Source: Candidula unifasciata
Taxonomy: Eukaryota > Mollusca > Gastropoda > Stylommatophora > Geomitridae
Direction: 5' to 3'
Assembly (NCBI GenBank): GCA_905116865.2
Contig: CAJHNH020008444.1
Span: 365,001 to 429,000 of the forward strand
Length of the DNA: 64,000 nucleotides
Shown: one piece after another, positions 12,001 to 26,950 of the stretch
Numbering within the stretch: the first letter of the stretch is position 1
How the letters are laid out: the number at the start of each line of letters is the position of its first letter
Notes under the pieces: model-generated
The model's database searches: none
Seen by the model: only the letters and a program-made list of their open reading frames with translations
What the model was told of the DNA's origin: nothing
Program-made: the position numbers and the translations under genes

Positions 12001-15000
12001 TAATGTGAGAAAACCTGTGGAGAGTTCTAGATAAAATGGAGTTATCTAGAACAGTGCAGTGTTGATTGTGTGAACAGTAACAAAAGTTTGTGGAGTCTGT
12101 ATACATTCAGTAACCATCACTAATGCTGGTGAATGTGTGGTGTGTTGAGGGGCTTTGTGTGTGATCAGTGAGGGTAGAGTGGAGAAATTATAAACCTAAA
12201 ACAAACACTGGTAAATTTATGAATGTTTTTAATCTGTTGAGAAAAAAATGAAGGGATACATAATAGATATCAGTTAACATGCCAGATTTTTTTAAATACT
12301 TCTTCTTTCTCCTCTTTCTCTATCTTTGTCTTTTTATGTTTCTTCTTCCTGCTTCTTATCCTTTCCTTTTTCCCCCACTTCCTCTTCTTTTCCTCCTTTG
12401 TTTTTGTTTTAAATACTTCATTATTTCAAGCTTCAGTTGTCAACATTCTTCCTACCATTAACTGTTTATGGAACTAAACAATCTTAACCTTTAGCACCCC
12501 ACAATAAAAATTCAAATTATTTCCCTTGCCTCCCACCTTATTTTTTTCAGATTTTGCGTTTTTTATGGAGGAAACATGAAAAACACTATAACTTTTTGGT
12601 TTATGAATAATTTTGCATAATTATTTAAACTGAAATAAACAAATGATTTCTGCATACATCGATATGAGTTTTGTTGGTGTATGTTTGATAGGTGATGTGT
12701 GAGGACAGAGTGAAATGGGAAAAATGTAAAAAAAACAGTACAAACATAAAGACTCACCAATTAGTAATGCATCTCCACGTATTCCGTATCTCTAAGAATC
12801 TGACACACTGTAAACAGAACTACCTTCACTTACTTCTCCAGACATATCAACTCGCGACTGATATCGGCTGCATGCACAAAATCTAATCGTCAGAATCCAT
12901 GAAGATTTCAGAAAAAATTAAATTCCATTTCGAAGGATGGTGATGGATATCGAACTGGCTTATAAAAATTGAGCAAACAAGCCCCATTCGCGGCCATTAC
13001 AGGAAGTTAAAACCACTGTAGAATAGTTATTTATAGTTTTCAAGTGACGTCAAACGCATAGCTCCGTTTAGTTGGGTATTTTCCCGACCATATAAGGTTG
13101 TCGACTATACTCGACTGTGGGGTGCTACGGGATAAGCGGCGGAAGTCCAGTATACTCGACTGTGGGGTGCTAAAGGTTAATGAGTCATATGTATCCAGGT
13201 CAACACTGAGATACTGGGTCACGGAGTCACATGGCTAGCATTATGAATGGTTCAAAACATCTTGCGCGCCGTACTGTCTGCTTACTTGTAGTATAGGGCC
13301 GCGTTAGTGCAGTCGATAAGAAGCTCGCTTTCAAATGCAGCTGCGACTCACTGTAGCCCACGGTCGGTGTTCAAAACCGGGTGGCTCCCGGGGTTCGCCC
13401 AGCCTCTAGGAAATGGGTACCAGAGTGACACTCTGGGTAAATGGAGGAACTTCGCTGTAGCTACAGAGTTACGTGCGAACGGCGACACAGGTGGACAGTT
13501 CTTATCAGCTGTCCGTACTGGTGGCAGAGCTCTTATGGTTTTTAACACATCTCCCGACTTTACCTTTACCTTTGTATAGATACCAAACATGTTTTTGCTG
13601 GGCCAGAACAAGTCATGATCATTGTCATCTAGTGCCATTAAATGTCACATAGGGCTCACACTCTCTTCCTTTATTCTGTTCTTCTTCTTCTTCATATTCA
13701 CCAGCTATAAACTGTGGTGGAAAATTCTGGGTGTTCATCCACCTCCTTACTTTAGTCTTGTTCCTGAACCTAATAGATCTGGTTTATTTTGTATGCAGAC
13801 TCTTGGTTTGTTAGAATAGGGGGAAAAAAGAAAACTTTGGAGGGCTTCAACCTGCCACGAGGGCTTGGTTTTAATTGCACCCTGTTTCTTTGCGGTTTTT
13901 AGTTTCTTTCTTTTCTTGTGACGTGGGTCTTGTTGTGGTTTTTTGAATTTCTGCAACACTGGCTTGTTTTTGGGAGTGGATGTCTACTAGTCCTGAAAAG
14001 GACTAGTAAAATTTGCCTGGGTTGGCCTGGATTGGGTATGAGACTCTTGGTTCCTTGCCTCACAGGCAGATGTACTCGGACTTCAAAGGAGGCCCCTAAT
14101 TAGTTGACTCATATGACATGCGTATATAACTAGGTTATTCATTCACAAATAACTTTCTGCTAATAAACAAATGATGGTTCTAGAAAGAAATGTCCAGATT
14201 GCTAAGACCTGTTGACTTCAGTCCCTTCAACTAATTCACAATGTCCTACCTCCTGGCAAACAAGTGATGACGTTATTTGTGCAATAAAATCATAGAGTAG
14301 TAATACCAGGCAGGAACACTGTCTTTATTGATTAATTGGCACCTTTCCAGTCTTTCCAGACGATAGTGTTATATAACTGTCTCTGTTGAGACTTAGTGTC
14401 TCAGTGACACGCTATGATCATTTCACATGTGTAAGCATTAGCAGGTAGCACTGAGAGAGTATCAAGTGATATTTTGCTCATCACTTCACTGTTGAAAGTA
14501 TGCATGCACAGTTTGTATCATAGTACAGTACTAGCTACTGGTTGTTATTATAGATTACAGTTTCTGCATAACTGGCGTAAGCATTCTTTTAGCTATGTCT
14601 GTGATGTAACCCCACTAGTGTGTTTGTAACGAATAGTAAACAGTAACAGTAAATAGTAAAATAATGCATTTTCCTTTAGCTGTGGAAAGTGTTAGTGATG
14701 ATAGTGGTTACATGCACCTCTCACCACCGTCATGTCTAACACATGACATGACTACTTTGTACAAGTTAAGATTGAATAAATATCACATGAATCTCCGTTT
14801 CACATGTGTTGTCTGCAGGCTGTCCACACGAGAAAGGGGTCAGGTCCTTGTGTTGGAAGGTGAGGATCTGAGTGCATGTGTTGTGTGTGTACATGTGTGT
14901 TGTGTGTGTACATGTGTGTTGTGTGTGTACATGTGTGTTGTGAAAGGGAAGGAGAGAGAAATCATGTTAATGAAAGAGATACCTAGATCCTGCTTTAGGG

Positions 15001-18000
15001 AGAGGATGAATGAATGCATGAAATATGAATAAATGAATCGATAATTGACTGACATCTTTTTTTCTTCTACCTTCTACACTTCAATGGAGCATAGGCCCTC
15101 AACTAACTCATGCCACGTTGTTCTATCCTTTCTCCTCAGAAGGAGCTCTCATGACCTCCCCATCTTTTTAGCTTCACTCTCTAGCTTCTTCTCCGTGTGT
15201 TTTTTGTTTGTCTTCCTTTATTGATATGCCCCTGTGGGTTCCACTGCAAAGACATTCTAGTTATATTGTTCTCAGGTTTTTTCAACATGTCTTGTCCAAT
15301 GCCGGCATCTTTTCTTCACCTTTTGGTCGACTGGAAGTTGTTTAGTTCTCTCCCAAAGCTCAACATTAGTGATTCTCTCATACCATTTAATTACCTTTAT
15401 TCTGCCCAGGCACCAGTTAATGAATGTTTGTGGTTTAATTAGTTTAATTAGTTAATTATTAATTACCTTAGTTCTCCATGTTTCCGCTCCATGCACCAAT
15501 ACTGATCTGGACTGCTTTCGGCTTTCTCCACACTGTGTTATACTTCTTCTACAAGTAGAACCTTCCCTCCTCTTGGATGACTGGTATTTTAACTTGTTTC
15601 TCTTTTTTTGACTTTTCCACTGGTTGGTTTTTGTGGCTATTGTTTCTTAAAGGATGAGGTGCCTTTTACGACATGCCTGGTAGGATGCAGTGTTACTATT
15701 CTTTGCTTCCCATGAGGGTGTCGGTGACACACGGCGTCATCACAAAGTGTAAAATCTGTGGAGATGAAAACAGTTGTTGATAGTTATGATGAACAAGAAT
15801 AAACAGGATTTGATTATGTAAAGAAGGTTAAAAGATAAAGAAAAAAGCATGACCTTGATAAATATGAAAAGCATAATAATGCCTCGCCATGATCTTGCAG
15901 ACCGTCGTTTGTCGCATCTTTTATGTTGACTCTTTCTTGTATCATTGTCTACCTCTTGCTTATTAACCTTCTTTTCCCTCCTGTTTAGTTTTTTTTAAGG
16001 CTGTCTTATCTTTTAATTTAACCAAAATATTCCATTTGTCTCTTTTATAATTATTTCATGAACTAAATTTGTAATCTTAGTCTCTCTAGAATTTTATTTG
16101 ACATTTTCTTCTCCATGAAGTAGGAAATATTCTTCTATATGTTCACTTCCACTCTGACCAGATACTGCTGAATTATCTACCTCCGGAGAGAACAAAATGG
16201 AAGAGCATTTTACACCAGCAGAGGTAGGTGTTGTTTGGGACGCAGTGATTCTCAAACTTTGCTACAGCAGAGGGCAGCATGCATGGCTGGTTCCGAGACG
16301 TGATTGGTGGATTGATTCATCAGCATGGTTGAATGATCACAGTTGTTGTTAGTTGAGATGTGGGCTCAGGCACATGACCAGACGGTTTATGGAAATACCT
16401 GGTTGGTTGATGGACATTAGCAGAGGGTACACGCATTTGATAGCGGCGTCTGTGGCTTAGGCGTTGCAAGTCCGACTTGTAATCCAACGTACCGTGATCG
16501 AAACCCACTGCTGGCTGCATGGATTTTTATCATGGTGTGGGGTGTTACAGGTTGACTCAGCCTAAAATGGGTACCAGGATGGCTGTCATGGGGAAGTAAA
16601 GACGGCCGTCGTAATGCTGACCACATTACCCATCCAGTACTGATTGTTATGTAAAAATGTGGGACACTCTTCCCACATACCCGATGCGCCTAAGGCGTAA
16701 AAAGTGATCTTTACTTTTACTTTACTTACACGCATTTGATTGGTTGGCAAACCTAAAGATTTACAAATATGATTAGTATGGTTAGCGTGTCCAGTGACAT
16801 GATTGGTTCGTCTACTGGCATGAACCCATGGTTCAGAGTTTTCATTGGTTGGTTAGCTGTGAATCTTCTTCTGAAGACTTGAATTCTACGCTGAAATCTG
16901 ATGCATCGATAGTCAGGTTGTTTGAGCCATGAAAAGGACTGGCTTCCATTAGAGTATGCAGATTTGAGGCTTCTGTTAGAGTATGCAGATTTGAACCCAC
17001 TGCTTTTGGGTTTGCAGGCGAGTGTCAGACCTTAGTGTTCGCAGTCAGTTCTGTCCATGATTTGTCTCCAAGCGACTGTCCAGCTTTTCACCATTTATCC
17101 TCAGTTCACTTGGTGTGCCTCTGCATTTTCTGATTTTGCTGATTTGTCCATGTTTTGTCTAATGTTGTTTCTCCGCACACGACCAAAGAAGGCCATTTTT
17201 ATCTTTTTTTCATAGCTGTGTAGTGTTCCATTGTCATTACTGTATGTTTATCAATTCTTTTCTTTGCGTTCACCAGTTGTAAACTCTTGTGGAATGTTCT
17301 GGTTGTTGATCTACTTCTGGACTTTTGCCTTGTTCCAGAACTTGAGTTTGGCGTGCACATCCATTTTACACATCTCTTCGTTTGTCAGCAGACTATTGGT
17401 TCCTTGTCTCTCAGACACTCTGACTTTGAAGAAAACACCACTAATTAACCAACTTTTACAACATGATGGGGGTGGGGGGGGGGGCAATGATTCTAACCCA
17501 TCAACCCCAGAGGGGAACTGAAAATGACTGACTGATGTGTTCAAATCTACCAGGAACGTACAACAAGCGAAAAACAACCGGTGACACAAAGTGCCACCAT
17601 TTGGATGAGAATCACCCAGGCGCAAGTCCAAGAAACTCTCTTCATCCCGTACATTATATTTCAGCCAAGGTGGGGCTTTACAAAAACCAATAAATTATGT
17701 CACTTATTAGGGCAAGTTTGTAAGGGGGCCTGAAACCCATATGGGAAATGTATCAGTTCAATACTTGCTCTTTTCTTCTCATTAAGAAATCTGTACAAAC
17801 AGTACATTGATGAGATGATCATTCTACCTGGCAAGAAGACCAAATCCAAAGAGTCCGCTAGTGGCCAGCTTGAGGACCATGTAAGTTGAGGTGACCAGTT
17901 CCTGTTTAACAACAACAAGGAAAATTATTTTCTTCAGATCTTGTTTGTAAATTACCCACCATAAAACTCTTTTATCGTTGGTCGTTATCACCGACCCCTC

Positions 18001-21000
18001 CGCCTAACTTCTGTTTTTTTTTTTTTCTGATTGGGTCTTTAATTTACATTTACAGATGTGCTGTAATGATAAAATTGACAGTTTTTATTTTTAAGTTCCT
18101 ATTTAGGTCCATACAGTCTTAAGTAAAGTGTTGACTGATTGGGCTAGTGTTCCCTTTCATAATGAGCTTTTAGGACATGTTTCACAGTTTGTATGCACAG
18201 TCCACATGGGCGCGGTAGTGAACTACTCAGATTAAGCCTATGTATATGCTTTTTAATCCTGTCACCTAAATCTAGTCACTTCCGGTTGTGACACAGTCCC
18301 ATAAATGCCGATATGTGGCCATGTCTTCAGTGACCTCTTCTTCAATAGTATAGTTAATTTCCATTGGTCCTCTGTGTGCCCACACGGTGTTTAATAGGCC
18401 AGGATATTAATATAGTAACTAAAAATAGCATTCAGGGTGTTACATTAAGTCCTCGATGGCTTTTTCAAAGTCAAATGGATCTAAGATTTCCTGTAAGACT
18501 CAGTATTACTAGACTAGGGGTCATGGCGTCACGACATGATTCACTTCGATACACGTTTTTTTTTTTTTAACTTCCTGGATGATGTATTCCATTTATTGCT
18601 TCACTCTGTTCATTTCTTTTGATTACCCCTTTATATATTTTTCTATATTTCAGGGGAAAATTGTGGATTAGTAAATTTTATTATATATTTATTAGTGACC
18701 ATGTAATGTGTGTTTTGTGAGGGATTTTTTCCCTGGGAATAGTTATAGGTTCATGATCCTTTCTTTATTAACATTCAGGTGGTTGAAGGTTTTTTTGAAT
18801 GAATTTATAATTCTCATCACTGATTTAGCTCATTCCTATAAATGCTGCATCCATTTCTCCTGTAGCTATAAATTCCAGTGCTGATGGAGTCAGTGGCAAC
18901 CTCCTGGTTGAAAGTTTGCTTATCTTTCCCCCCAACATTTTGAATTTGGTTTAGACTTGTGTCTCACTTCCTGTTGAAACAGTCTCACCGGCCATGTCTC
19001 TTCTGCTGCACTGTCCACTTAATCCTGGGGAGCCTTTAGAAAAAAACACCTTGTGCTGTGTCTGTCTTAGATGATAGAATGCTGAACATTGATCCCTGTT
19101 GAGTTAAGAATGCCTAAACTATCAGAAAGGTGATATTAAAATAGAAGATGAGGGATGTGATCATTAGATGAGGATTTTATGGCATCTACAGAAAGTCAGA
19201 TTTGCAGAAGTGGTCATAGCTGTTGAAATGGATACAGAATGGCTGTTGTAAATATGCCAACTTATTGTAGTTCATAAACGAAACTGAAACTTTCCAGATC
19301 CATCTAAATTCACACAGTATGTCTTTTCAATATTGCTAAATTCTCCTGCTAGATGCAAGACTGACAATGAAAGACTTTTATTGTGGTTTGTTTACAAATA
19401 AGATCTGAAGGAAATAATAATTTATTTTTTTTTTGGGTAAATATTCTTTAGATGTTCAGAAAAATAGCTAATGGTGTCTGGATAACAAACTGACATGTAT
19501 TGCATATTCTTCTTTATCTTCTTCTTCTTCTGCATTTACCGCCATTAAAAGGGTGGTTTAAAAGTCATATTCTGGTTTACAGCTAGACTGCAGAATCTGC
19601 ACCTTTTGGCCCAACACATTTGAATTCAACAAACCCTTAATTAATCACTCTGTAGGATATGCTTATCAACAGGCAGTGGGTCTGTTCTTCCCCCTGACCC
19701 CAAAATGGGGTCCCAGAGCCCACACATGGATGTCTTACATCTGGCAAGAGTATTTAGCTATATTGAAAACACATACTGTGTGAATTTAGACGGATCTGGA
19801 AAGTTTCAGTTTTGCTTATGAACTAAAATAAGTTGGCATCTGTGGCTTAGGCATTGTGACCACACTTCATAATGCTGTAGTGCCAGATTTGATCTCAGCT
19901 GCGGGCAACTTGGCAGCAGACTGCCCTGCGTTGGTTTTGACTGTGGTACCAAAAGCAGACCGTTCAGACAGAGGGGTAACTACTGAACCGAAAATGTTAG
20001 TTCCTTTACAGGACATTGCAGAACCAACCCAAGCATTTTTTGGCGTTGTGGTTTTTCAAGACAAATTTACGTCCAGCAGTTTGCTAACCGGAAATATAAC
20101 CGGAAAAAAATTATGGAGTTGGTTCTGCAAAATTCCTGAAAAGGACATGCAACACAAATTTAACAAGGTTCTCAATGAACATCCTCTACGTTTCTTGATC
20201 AGTATTAGTTAGTTAGTCTTTCCTCTTGTGTCGAGTGCGGCACATAGGGCAGAGGTCATGACTCTCCATGCACGGCGGTCCGTTGCAATCTGTTGTAGGT
20301 CTTGGATGTTTGAGTGGCCCATGAGCGAGCCTTCCCTGATGATAGTTCTACGTAGGGTTTCCCTTGGTCTTCCACGAGATCTTTTCCCCTGTAGTGTCCA
20401 AATGAGGGCTTGGTAAGGAAGTCTTGATTTATCCATTCTAAGGGTATGGCCGACATACTTGATCAGTATGGAGAATGTTAAAGTAACATTGGAGAATTTT
20501 AGAAGTTGGGATGGATGGTCAGGATTAGTTTGATTCTATTAAGGGTGTGAATGGCTAAGCTGGAAATCCTCCACCCCCAAGGATTAGATTTTAGCACCGT
20601 TTACACCCTTTTTTTAAATAAAATTATTAATGACAATAAATTGAATGGGATATTCCTTTTTCTATTATATTTTGGATGTTTCTTTTTGTCAGCCATTGAA
20701 CCTGAACCCAGACAGTGAGTGGAGTGGGACATTCCGGGACAATGAGCAACTGATCCAGATTGACAAAGACTGCAGGTTTGTTCTGTCTTTATCAATCAAA
20801 TCTGCAGCAGTGTATGTTTTATGTAAGGTCAGGCACTGCCGTTTGTGTGTGAAGGGCTCGGGGGCTGCATGGTGTCCACCTCAGGTGCTAGAAGCTCTGG
20901 GTTCAATCCCCGGTAAAGGCTGGGATTTTTTTCTTAGGACTCAGACTTGAGTTAGAAGAAGAACAGAGCACTTATGGGTTACACCCGTGTGCCATGATGT

Positions 21001-24000
21001 TGATCAGTTGTTCAAAACCTCAGTGTGAAGGGCTCAGTTTTTACAGTTTTGGTCAAGGTCATGACATAATGTGCTTGCGGTATTTTTATTCCCTCCCTGG
21101 CTAAATCTTATTCCATCCAAATTTGCTTTAAAATTTTGATGTTGGGTCAGCACTGGAATTTTACTTATTGAAAAACAAATTATATAAAAAATGTAATTCT
21201 GCCATTGTGTCTTAACAAATTGGCAAGCTCATATAAAGTGAATTCCTATAATGTCCATAATATAGTTCTGCTGTGACTGTAATATTGCCATGCCTGTAAT
21301 ACTTTTGTTGGGGGGGGGGGGGGGGGGGGAGAAAAAAAATGTACTCCCTCTCTAACAAGTATGCCATGAAAGATGACTGATTAGGGCTTTGCTGAAATTG
21401 ACAGACCTGCAGCCTGGCTGTAAACCACAACACAGTGTTCCACCTGCAGCCTAGCTGTCAACCACCACACAGTGTGCCACCTGCAGCCTAGCTGTAAACC
21501 ACAACACAGTGTTATGGCTTTAATGCTATCACACCTGTAATGTTTTCATGGCTATAATGCTGTCACACCTGTAATGTTTTCATAGCTATAATGCTGTCAC
21601 ACCTGTAATGTTTTCATAGCTATAATGCTATCACACCTGTAATGTTTTCATGGCTATAATGCTGTCACACCTGTAATGTTTTCATCTCTGTAGTGCTGTC
21701 ACACCTGTAATGTTTTCATGGCTATAATGCTGTCACACCTGTAATGTTTTCATGGCTATAATGCTGTCACACCTGTAATATTTTCATGGCTATAATGCTG
21801 TCACACCTGTAATGTTGTGATGTCTGCAATGCTGTCACACCTGTAATGTTTTCATGGCTGTAGTGCTTTCACACCTGTAATGTTGTGATGACTGTAATGC
21901 TGTCACACCTGTAATGTTTTATTGGCTATAATGCTGTCACACCTGTAGTTGTGATGTCTGCAATGCTGTCACACCTGTAATGTTTTCATGGCTGTAATGC
22001 TGTCACACCTGTAATGTTGTGATGTTTGCAATGCTGTCACACCTGTAATGTTGTAATGCTGTCACACCTGTAATGTTTTCATGGCTGTAGTGCTGTCACA
22101 CCTGTAATGTTGTGATGTCTATAATGCTGTCACACCTGTAATATTGTCATGTTGTCACACCTGTATTATTGTCACACTTATAATAATGTCATGCCCGTAA
22201 TGATGTCATACTTGTAGTCTCATCATGCCTGTAATGCTGTCATGCCTGTAATGCTGTGCTGTCATGCCTGTAATGCTGTAACACCTGTAATGCTGTCATG
22301 CCTGTAATGCTGTGCTGTAACACCTGTAATGCTGTCATGCCTGTAATGCTGTGCTGTCATGCCTGTAATGCTGTCACACCTGTAATGCTGTCATGCCTGT
22401 AATGCTGTAACACCTGTAATGCTGTCATGCCTGTAATGCTGTGCTGTCATGCCTGTAATGATGTGCTGTCATGCCTGTAATGCTGTCACGCCTGTAATGC
22501 TGTGCTGTCATGCCTGTAATGCTGTGCTGTCATGCCTGTAATGCTGTGCTGTCATGCCTGTAATGCTGTCACGCCTGTAATGCAGTCATACAGTTATGCC
22601 AGCCATGACAACTACGATAACTTTGTGCTTGCTATATATTTGCCAACAGGCGGCTGTGTCCAGATTTGTCATTCTTCCAACAAGCCACAGACTTCCCATG
22701 TGAAGAGCTGGTCCACTCATCGTCAAACGTTGAAACTCTCCATAAACGTGTGGAACAGTGTGTCCTGCAGTCGGAAACAGTAGCTAAAAACAGAATGGGA
22801 ACCTACTATAATGTGAGCTTGATATGTTTGTTTGTTGTTAAAAGGTGTTAAGGTTTAGCTGTAGTTTGTCTTTAGTTCTCTAGCTTTTACTGTTGTATGC
22901 ATAAGAATCATGGAAAGTAAGCAACAAACTGAGAAACAAAGAGCTTGTGACATAGAAGTTTCTAACCCAGCTACAGTGCAGACCTGATAAGGAGAACTCA
23001 CCAGGGACCCAAGAAACATTGCTGGGGATAAGCAAAGTGATGAAATAACATTGAAACAAAACAAAAAGGACACACACTATATGTGGCACAGATAACTGGC
23101 ATGGGATGTCTCATATAGAGCTGTGGATTTCATGTGGAATACTTTTCTGTCTGTTCCCTAGGAGATTTATGTTGTAAACTGTATGTTCCAATAATGGTGT
23201 GTGGCCTGTTACCACAGAACTGGCTGTATGCCTTATGCAGTGATACCTGTGCAACTGCCGGTTTGTGGTGACTGCTGCTTCTTTTGATGATGGACTGCAC
23301 TTCTGTTGACAGGCTTTCTTGGTACCTTTGGCAGCAAAAACTAAAATGATATTGGAATTTAAAATACGTAACTTGGCTCTAAAACTATATAATTTAGAGT
23401 GACGTAATATCTCATCATCATCAATTTCCACTTCTGCATTTAAGCGTTGTGGGGAGGAACAGTGTGCAATTTCCTCCTTGATGGGCAGCCATGGCTATTA
23501 TCATTCCCTGTCAATGTAGAAGCTCTCTAATGTCATCAGTCCATCTTCTCCTAGGGTTGTCTCTTGCTTTCACTTCAGATTCTTTCATGAGTGGCGCCTG
23601 CATTGGTATTTGTTCTGGCTGCATTCTTACTAGATGACCAAACCATTCGATCTTCTGTTTCTCAATCAATTTGCTGCATGGTGTTGTTCCTACAGTCTGT
23701 CTGATAATATCATTTCTAACTTTGTCTCGGATGGTTAAGTTGGCGGTTTTTCTCAGACATCTCATTTCACAGGTGTTAATTTTGCGTAGATTAGCCTTTT
23801 ATAATGTCCAAGTCTGGCACTGGTAGCACAGTGTTGGTGTGAATATGGCACTGGTAGCACAGTGTTGGTGTGAATATGGCACTGGTAGCACAGTGTTGGT
23901 GTGAATATGGCACTGGTAGCACAGTGTTGGTGTGAATATGGCACTGGTAGCACAGTGTTGGTGTGAATATGGCACTGGTAGCACAGTGTTGGTGTGAATA

Positions 24001-26950
24001 TGGCACTGGTAGCACAGTGTTGGTGTGAATATGGCACTGGTAGCACAGTGTTGGTGTGAATATGGCACTGGTAGCACAGTGTTGGTGTGAATATGGCACT
24101 GGTAGCACAGTGTTGGTGTGAATATGGCACTGGTAGCACAGTGTTGGTGTGAATATGGCACTGGTAGCACAGTGTTGGTGTGAATATGGCACTGGTAGCA
24201 CAGTGTTGGTGTGAATATGGCACTGGTAGCACAGTGTTGGTGTGAATATGGCACTGGTAGCACAGTGTTGGTGTGAATATGGCACTGGTAGCACAGTGTT
24301 GGTGTGAATATGGCACTGGTAGCACAGTGTTGGTGTGAATATGGCACTGGTAGCACAGTGTTGGTGTGTGAATATGGCACTGGTAGCACAGTGTTGGTGT
24401 GAAATATGGCACTGGTGTAGCACAGTGAATATGGCACTGTAGCACAAGTGTGGTGTGAATGGCATGGCACTGTGAAATAGCACAGTGTTGGTGTGAATAT
24501 GGCACTGGTAGCACAGTGTTGGTGTGAATATGGCACTGGTAGCACAGTGTTGGTGTGAATATGGCACTGGTAGCACAGTGTTGGTGTTTCTTGGCACTTG
24601 TACTTATGTTTGGTTGTCTTAATAATGGTGTCAGTTTGTATATATGTGCACTGGCTTGTTGGCATCTTGTTTCTATTTCCCGATCTATTCTCCCGTCCTC
24701 CGAGAATATACTTTCTAGATATTTAAATTCTTTAAATTGCTTCATACAATGACCATTCAGCCTGATATTTAGCAGACTGGCTGACTGACTTTCTACCCCA
24801 CCAGGAGGACATTACACAAGCGATAAACACCTGATGACACAGTGTGCCACCATGTGGATGAGGATCACCGTGGAGAGGTCCCAGAAACCGCGTTCAGCCA
24901 TTAGGCCATATTTATGGCCTGGCTATATTGCAGCCCCCGGCAAGAGCCAGGATGGGGCTTCATATAACAAAAAATTTCATCCTAAATAGGACGATGAATA
25001 ACATTTAGCAGACTAGAAACTGCTATAATTTATTATGTACACAAATTACTGCTTTTGGTTTTATGTTTATGATCCTTGCAGAGATTCCTTTCTTTTTAAA
25101 AGTGTGTTTGTTTGTTATTATGTTCTGTGAATGCTTATCATAGCTTTGATGTTTATTTGCGTTTTTCAGTTCTGTTGTTTTTTTTTTTTTGCGTTCACTG
25201 GCTGTAAACCCCAGCAGAAAGACCTGGTTGTTCGTCCATTGGACTTTGGCATTGTTCCAGGACCTGAGTTTTGCATATCCATTTGTTTTACAGATTCTTG
25301 ATTATGTGTATGCAGACTGTTGGTTCCTTACCTCTCGGGCAGATGCATTCCATCTGTGAAGGAATTTCCCAATTAGTTGACTCTTATGACATACTTGTTT
25401 GGGAGGCAGTAAGTCTATTCTTGTTTTCCCCACAATGGGACCTGGGAACCAATATGGAGATCTGCTCTGTGAGTGCCAACTATGGCCTAGACCAGGGCCA
25501 TGCAACAAAGTTTACTTAAGGGTCAAAAGTTTGAAAACGGGAATCGTCAGTTGCCTGGATCTCAACATAGAAATAATGTTAATACAATAAAAATGGCAGT
25601 TATCCGCGGACCCCGTGCTAGACTTCCATATTATCCTGCGGGCCACCAGTTGATTAGCCCTGGCCTAGACATTTATTAATTTGCTTATCCTCTTTCAGAC
25701 AGTGTCTAAGAAACGAACATTGAATGAACAGTATGCGGTCCTGCCAGACGGGAAAGAGGCTCATTGGGAGGTTGTGGAGAGGATTCTGTTTGTCTACGCC
25801 AAGTTAAATCCTGGCCTTGGATATGTACAGGTGATGCGCCTGTTTGTGCTCCAGAAACTAGAAACTTCTAGAAGAACTGGGTGTAAAAGGAACATTCGTT
25901 ATCAGTCAGCAGGTTCTGCAGAGAATATTGTTCTCCTCACGGCACACTTGAATGTCTCTCTCTTTCCCTAGCCACTTCTCCAGCCCTATGGGCTTTCATA
26001 GCTAATGCATCTTCAATGTCTTGTGTTCACCTTCACAGCGGTCTGCCCCTGCCTCATTGTCTAGAAAGTGCACCCTCCATCCCCGCTTGCTCCAGACCAT
26101 CATGTCATTTAACATGACCAAAATAGCTAAGCTTTTGGGACAGGATGTTGTTTATGAGCCAGTTCTCCTTGATGCTCAGATCATAAAGGATGTTGGGTTT
26201 TATTTTTATTGGTCCATGTTATTCTAAGATCTTTTTGGTGCTTTATTAATATCCTACCCCAAATGGGAAATCCACAGGTCATGGGACAGTCTAATATTTC
26301 ACAAGGTGGTAGATAGGCTGCACTCTCTCATGGGGTGTAGGTGGGTTGGGGTTAGGGCCAGTTCTAGATGTTTTGGGGTCGTTAAAAGCATCAGAAAGCC
26401 GGTCTTACCATCCTCTAAAATGTTGGACTGTCCTGTGACGCCATCTGGCGTTGGATATTAATGAAGAACCAATTTTTCTGTAGCAGTGCTGAAGGAAATA
26501 AGAAGGGCAAAGCACTTTTGATACATCAAGTTATATAACAGTCTTCTGAATTTGGTGGTGAAGGACAGTTTAGAACAAAGAGCAAGAGGACATGCAAGAT
26601 AAAAATGTACAGGTAACATCCATATATATGGTCAAAAAAATTGTGGAGATCGCTAGTACTGACATATCACCCCATGAAAGCCGGTTTTGCAGCTTGTATG
26701 GGTTTTAATGACATGATGTTTTTGTGTGGTGGTCAGTACGCTTGTAAAGCATCTTTGGTACTAGCTGCAACTGCATAGTGTGTCGTCCTGGTAGATATTG
26801 TTATATTAACTCTTTGAGTCCCAAGAAACGCATCATATGTTCATAGATTCCTACCTAGAAGCCCAATGAACGCAAGATGTGCCGATTTTTACATCTCTCT
26901 TGACTACCCCTTGGGCCTGTGATGCTAAACCCCATGGGACTTAAAGAGTT

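Noticed and set aside
16445..16520. Possible functional tRNA gene
   Set aside because: A- and B-box-like segments exist but no cloverleaf stem can be formed by eye, and the sequence continues into a SINE body found elsewhere.
23762..24745. ORFs of 268-327 aa, the longest in the window
   Set aside because: They read through a 31-bp tandem array in all three minus frames. Only the flanks are true RT sequence.
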